A stretch of 64,000 nt of DNA from Candidatus Accumulibacter appositus (lineage in GTDB: Bacteria > Pseudomonadota > Gammaproteobacteria > Burkholderiales > Rhodocyclaceae): positions 33,809-97,808 of the forward strand of contig JEMX01000097.1 in the NCBI GenBank assembly GCA_000585055.1. The letters run 5' to 3'. The notes below the pieces were generated by a model that did not search any database, was not told the origin of the DNA, and saw nothing but the letters and a program-made list of their open reading frames with translations. The position numbers and the translations under genes were made by a program. Positions 56,100 to 64,000 of this stretch are shown here, piece by piece. The first letter of the stretch is position 1; each line of letters begins with the position of its first letter.

Positions 56100-56583
56100 G
56101 CGCCAGCAGCCAGCGCTTGACGTCGAGGAGAAAGCCGCCGTTCTGGCGCGCGAAACCGCCCAGCCCGCCGCCGGCTGCGAGAACGCGATGACAGGGAACG
56201 ACCACCGCAAAAGGATTCGCACCACAGGCCTGGCCCACGGCGCGCGGCGCATTGTGCAGCGCCTTGGCAATCTCGCCGTAGGCGCGCGTCTGGTGCGTCG
56301 GGATGGCCGCAATCTGCTGCCAGACCCGGCGCTGGAAAAACGTCCCCGAGGGGCGCAAGGGCAGACCGAAAAAAAACTCCGCGTCAGTCAGGTAGGCGGT
56401 GAGCTGGCGCGCGGCCTCGGCAGCCAGCGCGTTCCTCGGCGCGACTTCAGGGCCCGGTGGCAGGAAGCTGATCCGCCGCACTTCGTCGTCGTCGCATTGC
56501 ACGCCGAGGCAGAAGCCGGGCGCGGCGACCACTGCCTGGTAGTCAAGGCCATCACCCGGCGAGCGCGCAACGATCACTGCCAC
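56086..56583 (-). CDS. ogt: Methylated-DNA--protein-cysteine methyltransferase
   Basis: Suicide repair enzyme removing O6-methylguanine. The 165-residue protein has the active-site PCHRV (C131) preceded by GANPFAVVV, the helix-turn-helix arginine region (TRAYGEIAKALHNAPRAVGQACG) and the C-terminal GGFARQNGGFLLDVKRWLLAHEG. The N-terminal domain is short, as in Ogt. It lies between a chalcone-isomerase-like gene (0 bases) and xerD (overlap), so all three may be cotranscribed. Confidence 0.93.
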   Translation of the reverse strand: MAVIVARSPGDGLDYQAVVAAPGFCLGVQCDDDEVRRISFLPPGPEVAPRNALAAEAARQLTAYLTDAEFFFGLPLRPSGTFFQRRVWQQIAAIPTHQTRAYGEIAKALHNAPRAVGQACGANPFAVVVPCHRVLAAGGGLGGFARQNGGFLLDVKRWLLAHEGC

Positions 56584-57156
56584 TCAGGAATCCTTGCCGA
56601 GCAAGGCTGCCTTCAGATCGTCCTGGACCGGCTTGCTGCCAAGCCAGATCCTGAGCAGCGCCCGATAGAAATCCTCGCCGCTAATGTCCTTTCCCTGCAC
56701 CTGCCCGTTGACCGTCAGACGAGTACCGCTATCGGGCAGCCAGTCGATGACGATGCGGCTTCCGCTCTTCGCTTCGCCGATCGCCAGCATGCGCTCGGAA
56801 AGCTGCGTCAGGCGCTCCTTCAGGCCAAGCATTTCGGCTTCGGAATGATTGCTGGCCATACCTTCCTGCAGCGCCTCGACGAACTGCTGCGCAGTGAGGT
56901 CGCGCAACAGGGTAATCGCAATTCGTTTGCCACCCTTGGCCGCCAGAACCGCCTCGCTGTCGGCACTTTTCTCGGGCAAATAGAGCGCCATGGCATAGAC
57001 CTGGAAGAAGACCTTCTTGCGCAGGCCGGCACCGTTGACCAGCAAGTCGCCGTTGCCGACCCGAGCCTTGTCTTCGAACTTGACACCGGCCACTTCGACG
57101 GCGGTCGCCAACTGGCAGAACAGGGCGGCCATCGCCGCCATCAGCAGTTTTTTCAT
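56584..57156 (-). CDS. Secreted chalcone-isomerase-like protein
   Basis: A 190-residue protein with a signal peptide ending in ATA (about residue 19). The rest, VEVAGVKFEDKARVGNGDLLVNGAGLRKKVFFQVYAMALYLPEKS...GKRIAITLLRDLTAQQFVEALQEGMASN, matches the bacterial chalcone isomerase-like family, widespread in proteobacteria and of unknown function (plant enzyme activity is not expected). GAGG lies just before ATG 57156; an ATG at 57225 falls inside the proA end. It follows proA by 49 bases and abuts ogt. Confidence 0.85.
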   Translation of the reverse strand: MKKLLMAAMAALFCQLATAVEVAGVKFEDKARVGNGDLLVNGAGLRKKVFFQVYAMALYLPEKSADSEAVLAAKGGKRIAITLLRDLTAQQFVEALQEGMASNHSEAEMLGLKERLTQLSERMLAIGEAKSGSRIVIDWLPDSGTRLTVNGQVQGKDISGEDFYRALLRIWLGSKPVQDDLKAALLGKDS

Positions 57157-57205
57157 CACCTCATCCCTCCTTGCCTTCAGCGCTTGCGTTTCTCCAGGAG
57201 CGCGC

Positions 57206-58462
57206 TCAGGCACGCACCTCGCCATTGCCGAGAACGATCCACTTCTGGCAGCTCAGCCCTTCGAGTCCGACCGGTCCGCGCGCGTGGATCTTGTCGGTCG
57301 AAATACCGATTTCAGCACCCAGACCATATTCGAAGCCATCTGCGAAGCGCGTCGAGGCATTGACCATCACCGATGCCGAGTCAACTTCGCGCAGGAAACG
57401 CATCGCCGCCGTGTAGTTTTCGCTGACAATGGCGTCGGTGTGATGCGAACCGTAGACATTGATATGTTCGATGGCTTCGTCGAGTCCGGCGACAAGCTTG
57501 ACCGAGATGATCGGCGCCAGGTATTCGCGGGCGTAATCTTCCTCGGTCGCCGGCCATGCGGTGCTCACGATGGCCAGGGTTTCCGGACAACCGCGAAGCT
57601 CGACACCGCGGTCGGTCAACATGGCGGCAATCAGCGGCAGTAAATCGCCGGCAACGGAACGCGCCAGGAGCAGCGACTCGGCGGTGTTGCAGGTACCGTA
57701 ACGTTGCGTCTTGGCGTTCTCGATGATCTGCAGCGCCTTTTCCGGGTCGGCATGATCGTCGATATAGACGTGGCAATTACCATCGAGGTGCTGGATCATC
57801 GGTATCCGTGACTCGGCCAGCAAGCGCGAGACCAGCCCCTTGCCGCCGCGCGGCACAATTACATCGACGTATTCGCGCATGGTGATCAGATGTCCGACGG
57901 CAGCGCGGTCGGTGGTATCTATCACCTGCACGGCAGCCGGCGGCAATCCGGCACTGGTCAGCCCCTCGTGGACCAGGGCGGCAATCGCCCGGTTGCTGCG
58001 GATGGCTTCCGAGCCGCCGCGCAGGATCGCCGCATTACCCGACTTAAGGCACAGCGCTGCGGCATCGGCAGTGACGTTGGGGCGTGCCTCGTAGATGATG
58101 CCGACAACGCCGAGCGGCACCCGCATACGACCCACCTGGATGCCGCTCGGGCGGTACTTGAGGTCACTGACTTCGCCAATCGGGTCGTCCAGCGCAGCGA
58201 CCTGCTCGACGCCTTCGGCCATCGTCGCAACGCCTTTCTCCGAAAGTGTCAGACGATCGAGCAGCGCCGGTTCGAGGCCGGCAGTGACGGCAGCGGCCAG
58301 GTCCTCGCGATTGGCCGCGACCAGGACGCTGGCCTCGCGGCGAATGGCTGCGGCAATCGCGCGTAGCGCAGTATTCTTGGCGTTGCTGTCGGCACGCGCC
58401 ATGGCTCGCGACGCTGCGCGTGCCTGCTGGCCGACGGTTTGGATGTACTGCTCTATGCTCAT
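57206..58462 (-). CDS. proA: Gamma-glutamyl phosphate reductase
   Basis: NADPH-dependent reduction of glutamyl-5-phosphate to the semialdehyde in proline synthesis. The 418 residues have the Rossmann block [33 protein letters not shown] and catalytic C258 in [16 protein letters not shown] 58462 gives the usual N-terminus; the frame is open to 58510. proB is not in the window. A TATAAT about 230 bases upstream may be its promoter or serve another transcript. Confidence 0.96.
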   Translation of the reverse strand: MSIEQYIQTVGQQARAASRAMARADSNAKNTALRAIAAAIRREASVLVAANREDLAAAVTAGLEPALLDRLTLSEKGVATMAEGVEQVAALDDPIGEVSDLKYRPSGIQVGRMRVPLGVVGIIYEARPNVTADAAALCLKSGNAAILRGGSEAIRSNRAIAALVHEGLTSAGLPPAAVQVIDTTDRAAVGHLITMREYVDVIVPRGGKGLVSRLLAESRIPMIQHLDGNCHVYIDDHADPEKALQIIENAKTQRYGTCNTAESLLLARSVAGDLLPLIAAMLTDRGVELRGCPETLAIVSTAWPATEEDYAREYLAPIISVKLVAGLDEAIEHINVYGSHHTDAIVSENYTAAMRFLREVDSASVMVNASTRFADGFEYGLGAEIGISTDKIHARGPVGLEGLSCQKWIVLGNGEVRA

Positions 58463-58691
58463 GAGGCTTTCCAAAATTGCACAGGGGCCGATAGGTGTCA
58501 AAAAGTTCAAAAAGCGCGCCAGAGGCGTGTCAGAAACGTCTCGGAAACCTGCCCGGCACCGGCGAAGCCGGCCATTGCCGCCCCACCGAAAAGACCATGA
58601 GGACCGAAAAGGCTGGCATTGTTGCAGTGCAGCGAGGACAATGGAAGCCGCAGCGGGGATTGGTCAACGGCCGAGTTTCCGTCGAGTCGCG

Positions 58692-58697
58692 ATTATA
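58692..58697 (-). promoter_or_regulatory. -10 box far upstream of proA, in a 324-base gap
   Basis: A perfect TATAAT on the minus strand. If used for proA the leader would be about 220 bases, long for a biosynthetic gene. The rest of the gap (58463-58786) shows no supported gene, riboswitch or terminator; a short GGCACCGGCGAAGCCGGCC hairpin-like stretch is at 58555-58573. Confidence 0.4.
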
Positions 58698-58786
58698 GGC
58701 GCCGACGGCATGCCGGGGTCAACGGAACCACCGCGGAGAATTGTACTCAGAGGGCTATTCCTCACTCTCAACTGCCGGCGTCGATC

Positions 58787-59041
58787 ATGAAACGAAAACT
58801 GATTTTGCCAACGGAAGTGAAAGTCTGCGCCACCTGCAGCTACTGGGATGGGCAGCGCAAGGTCGATACCGAAATGCGGCTGGTCGTAGTCAGCGAAAGT
58901 TGCGTGGGCGAGTGTCTGGTGCAGAGCAAGCCCTCGCCCAGCCTCAACGATGTGCGCAGCGAAAGCGACGATTGCGTTTGGGAACATCTGGCGCCGGGCG
59001 AGGACGCCTCGAACGAGCTCGACGGGGATCGTAGCGCCTGA
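58787..59041 (+). CDS. Small cysteine-rich hypothetical protein
   Basis: An 84-residue soluble protein, not recognised. Cysteines are arranged as CATC near residue 14-17, CVGEC near 39-43 and one more (DDCVWEHL) near 63, spacing that could bind zinc or an iron-sulfur cluster. The C-terminus is acidic. ATG 58787 was chosen because upstream codons lie in the non-coding gap; no strong ribosome site is visible, and the gene call rests on the ordered Cys pattern. It converges on holA. Confidence 0.5.
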   Translation: MKRKLILPTEVKVCATCSYWDGQRKVDTEMRLVVVSESCVGECLVQSKPSPSLNDVRSESDDCVWEHLAPGEDASNELDGDRSA

Positions 59042-59074
59042 AGTCACCGGCGACCAGCCTCTCCGGCCAGCACT

Positions 59075-60079
59075 TCAGGTAACAGCGATGTTCAGGCCAA
59101 GGCGCAGGAACTCGCCCCACACGTCGCCGCGCTCCACGCCCTTGATCATCCGGTCGATACGCGCCGCCTGCGCCAAAGCCGCCCGCGCCCGTCCGCCCTT
59201 GACCCGTTGCAGGGCCTTTGTCATCTGCGTCTGGCGAGCGCCCCAGACGCGGGCCCCTTTCAACAGCTCGGGCAAGGGCTGACGCGCCTCGAGGCCGGCA
59301 TTGATCTGGGCCAGCGCGCGCACTTCCTCGGTCATGGCCCAGAGCACCAGGGGCGGCGCCTCTCCCTCTTGCTGCAGGCCATCAATGGTGCGCGTCAGGC
59401 GCACCACATCCCCCGCCAGCATTGCTTCACGCAGACCGTCGAGATCATAGCGGGCGACGTTGAGCACCGCCTCGCGAATCTGCTCGAGGCTTAGCGCGCC
59501 CGACGGGTAAAGCACTTCAAGCTTGAGAACTTCCTGGTGCGCGGCCAGCAGATTGCCTTCGACACGCTCGGCAATGAAGCCCAGCCCGGCCGCATCAGCA
59601 CTTTGCTGTTGTCGGGCAAGACGGCCGGCCAACCACATCGACAACTCGCCGAGCCCGGGCGCAATCAGTTTGACCACCGCCCCGGCGGCGGCCACGGCAG
59701 CCACCCAGGCGGCCTTCTCCTCGCGCCAGTCGGCGCCGGTCATCGTCACCAGCAGCAGCGCATCCGGTGAAGGACGTGCGCAGTAGGCCTGTAGCGCGGC
59801 GCCGCCGTCACGCCCCGGCTTGCCGCTTGGCAGGCGCAGGTCGATCAGCTTGCGACCGGCGAACAGCGACATGCTGCCGGCCGCGTGATAGAGATCGTTC
59901 CAGTTGAAGGCAGCGTCGGCGACCAGCACTTCGCGTTCGTCGAAGCCCGCCTGGCGCGCTGCGGCGCGGATCGCGTCGGCCGCTTCGATGACCAGCAGCG
60001 GCTCGTCGCCATGGACCAGATAGACCGGCTTGAGCTCGCGCTGCAGCTGCGCCGCGAGGTGTTCGCCCTTGAGCTGCAT
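59075..60079 (-). CDS. holA: DNA polymerase III subunit delta
   Basis: Clamp-loader wrench subunit that opens the beta clamp. The 334-residue protein starts VYLVHGDEPLLVIEAADAIRAAARQAGF, as in HolA, with LFAGRKLIDLRLPSGKPG and the C-terminal AAA+ lid region with LARYDL-like NVARYDLDGLREAMLAGD. It follows lptE by 11 bases, the common leuS-lptE-holA order. Confidence 0.93.
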   Translation of the reverse strand: MQLKGEHLAAQLQRELKPVYLVHGDEPLLVIEAADAIRAAARQAGFDEREVLVADAAFNWNDLYHAAGSMSLFAGRKLIDLRLPSGKPGRDGGAALQAYCARPSPDALLLVTMTGADWREEKAAWVAAVAAAGAVVKLIAPGLGELSMWLAGRLARQQQSADAAGLGFIAERVEGNLLAAHQEVLKLEVLYPSGALSLEQIREAVLNVARYDLDGLREAMLAGDVVRLTRTIDGLQQEGEAPPLVLWAMTEEVRALAQINAGLEARQPLPELLKGARVWGARQTQMTKALQRVKGGRARAALAQAARIDRMIKGVERGDVWGEFLRLGLNIAVT

Positions 60080-60090
60080 ACCGCTCGCCG

Positions 60091-60702
60091 CTATCTGGCT
60101 GCGCCCGGCTTGGCGGAAGCGGCGGGAGCGGTCGCGTCGACTGGCTTGGCGGGAGTGGTGGCAGGATCGGCTGGGCTAGCCGGCTTGGCGGCCGCCAGCC
60201 GGCGCATCAACTGGTGCACCAGATCGTTTTCCATGTCACGCCAGAGCAGCACCTCCTCCTGCTGCTTGGCGAGCACGTTGGAGTCGTCGTAGGTCAAGTC
60301 GCGGATCAGTTCGATGGTCCCTGGCGCAATCAGATCGCGGCCCTTGGCATCGACTACACGATAGGGGTACAGGTAACGCAAACGCAGTTCGCTGATCCGG
60401 CCGGTACCGGAGACCGACAGGATGATTCGGTCGCGATACTCGGTGCCGGGCAGGAAAGTGGCCTGCGCATCGCTCGCGACAAGGGCCAGGCGCGTCGTCT
60501 CCGATGAGCGAATGGCGCGCCGCAGGTCGGCGCCGACCACCGAATACTCGGGCATCGCCAGGTAGATGCTCTCGTAGGGCAAGGCGTACGAGCCGCGTAG
60601 CTGAAAACCGCAAGCGGCAAGCAGGCTGAGCACCACCAGCAGGAGAGCACGCGTGGCGATATGAGCAGGAGCCGGCAAGGTGTGCAGCAGCGCTGGGCGC
60701 AT
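60091..60702 (-). CDS. lptE: LPS assembly lipoprotein LptE
   Basis: Outer-membrane plug of the LptD translocon. The 203-residue precursor has a lipobox LLAACGF (C31), FQLRGSYALPYESIYL after it and RLRYLYPYRVVDAKGRDL in the middle. The C-terminal tail is unusual: about 30 residues of A, P, K and T repeats. GGAGGGAG precedes the ATG at 60702 by seven bases, so the upstream open frame is not used. It lies 19 bases after leuS. Confidence 0.93.
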   Translation of the reverse strand: MRPALLHTLPAPAHIATRALLLVVLSLLAACGFQLRGSYALPYESIYLAMPEYSVVGADLRRAIRSSETTRLALVASDAQATFLPGTEYRDRIILSVSGTGRISELRLRYLYPYRVVDAKGRDLIAPGTIELIRDLTYDDSNVLAKQQEEVLLWRDMENDLVHQLMRRLAAAKPASPADPATTPAKPVDATAPAASAKPGAAR

Positions 60703-60721
60703 CGGAGTCTCCCTCCAGGTC

Positions 60722-63402
<2,681 letters not shown>

Positions 63403-63563
63403 CGCACAGCCGCCTGGCCCTGCTCCGCTGACACGCCGGCGCCCCATGGGAACTCGCCGGTGACCTCACTCGAGCGCTCGCATGCGCGGTCCTGCTGGCA
63501 ACTGCCGGGGGTACCTGCAGCGGTGTTAGAATCCTCCCCCTCTCGTTGTCACTGGAGCTGGCC

Positions 63564-64000
63564 ATGAACAGGCATCGCGTGCAGACCCTTCTTGGCGGCT
63601 GTTTGCTGGCCGGCGTCTTGCTGCCGCTGCCGTCCACCGGCGCGGAACAGGCCAACGCCATCGTCGATGCGCTGCAGATGCCGGCGTGGATCGAGCGCCA
63701 GGGTGTCCGGCACGCGCTGGTGCCGGGAACGATCCTGGCCAACCAGGACAAGCTCGTCACCGGAGCCGATGCGCGCGTGCGCATTCAGCTGGCTGATGGC
63801 AGCGTGCTCGCCCTGGGCGACAACAGCGAAATGCGTTTGAATGCCCTTGGCGTCCGCGAGAAGCCGGTGTTCACGGCGGCCATCGACGTCCCGCACGGCA
63901 GCCTGCGCTTCACCACCGGGACCTTCTCCCGGCAGCACCGGGAGCGGGCGATCAATCTGCGTTTTGGCACGCTCACCGCCGGGGTACGGGGAACCGACCT
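63564..64000 (+). CDS. FecR-domain protein (start only; cut by window end)
   Basis: At least 145 residues from ATG 63564 to the window end. A signal peptide (about residues 1-27, LLGGCLLAGVLLPLPSTGA) leads into a FecR domain: VPGTILANQDKLVTGADARVRIQLADGSVLALGDNSEMRL, then HGSLRFTTG and, at the very end, NLRFGTLTAGVRGTD. FecR domains occur in iron-signalling anti-sigma regulators, but without a C-terminal transmembrane and sigma-partner view this could equally be a large periplasmic or surface FecR-domain protein. A GGAGCTGG precedes the start by a few bases. Confidence 0.8.
   Translation, partial: MNRHRVQTLLGGCLLAGVLLPLPSTGAEQANAIVDALQMPAWIERQGVRHALVPGTILANQDKLVTGADARVRIQLADGSVLALGDNSEMRLNALGVREKPVFTAAIDVPHGSLRFTTGTFSRQHRERAINLRFGTLTAGVRGTD

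Overview
The window is a GC-rich, densely coded chromosomal segment of a betaproteobacterium. Gene content and order (prpC-prpD, metX-metW, ptsI-ptsH-EIIA, gatCAB, mreBCD-mrdA-rodA, aceK opposite icd, NapC-type cytochrome after ccmI) fit Rhodocyclales, and an Accumulibacter- or Dechloromonas-like genome is my best guess; that placement is inference from gene families, not from a marker-gene tree. No rRNA, tRNA, CRISPR array, prophage or intact insertion sequence was seen.

Layout. 1-2.7 kb: end of the cytochrome c maturation cluster (ccmI), then a tetraheme NapC/NirT quinol dehydrogenase and a secreted ethylbenzene-dehydrogenase-like haem protein, with an FNR-like site in front. 2.7-8.4 kb: phosphatidylserine synthase, a dispersed repeat copy (A), a truncated HDOD gene, a small membrane protein, methylcitrate dehydratase/synthase and an RlpA-like protein. 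8.7-21.3 kb: a VTT membrane protein, then lipA, lipB, ybeD, dat and dacA, an oppositely oriented GAF-PAS sensor gene, and the rod-shape cluster rlpA, rodA, mrdA, mreD, mreC, mreB; a second, inverted copy (B) of the dispersed repeat separates mreD from mrdA. 21.3-28.2 kb: gatCAB, a secreted coiled-coil protein, pyrE, an exonuclease III and a yqjD-yqjE-yqjK set. 28.2-34.5 kb: a chain metX-metW-ampG-udg whose leader carries a SAM-II riboswitch followed by an intrinsic terminator, and a regulatory-type PTS (EI, HPr, EIIA-Man). 34.6-43 kb: apbE, gshB, an orphan adenine methyltransferase, creA, parC and parE. 43.5-52.6 kb: an acyltransferase, an unknown protein, a cobalamin adenosyltransferase, hydroxypyruvate isomerase plus glycerate kinase, and the divergent aceK/icd pair, then a family III CoA-transferase. 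52.6-64 kb: a DUF6544-like protein, cobS-cobC, xerD, ogt, a chalcone-isomerase-like protein, proA, a small Cys-rich protein, holA, lptE, leuS and the start of a FecR-domain gene.

How it fits together. Several blocks are functionally coherent: cytochrome c assembly beside periplasmic electron transfer; the elongasome beside its peptidoglycan carboxypeptidase, RlpA and lipoate genes (the enterobacterial mrdA-rodA-rlpA-dacA-ybeD-lipB-lipA order, interrupted by one gene); methionine synthesis under SAM control; and central carbon genes for propionate (prpCD), glyoxylate/TCA partitioning (aceK-icd) and C3 acids (hyi, glycerate kinase), which suit an organism living on short-chain acids.

The least explained signals are the two inverted copies of a ~107-bp repeat with covarying hairpins, the SAM-II riboswitch/terminator combination, the NapC/EB-dh-like pair with a CX3CH motif, three separate 9-bp x3 tandem repeats in or at gene boundaries, and the GAF-PAS insertion in a conserved locus.
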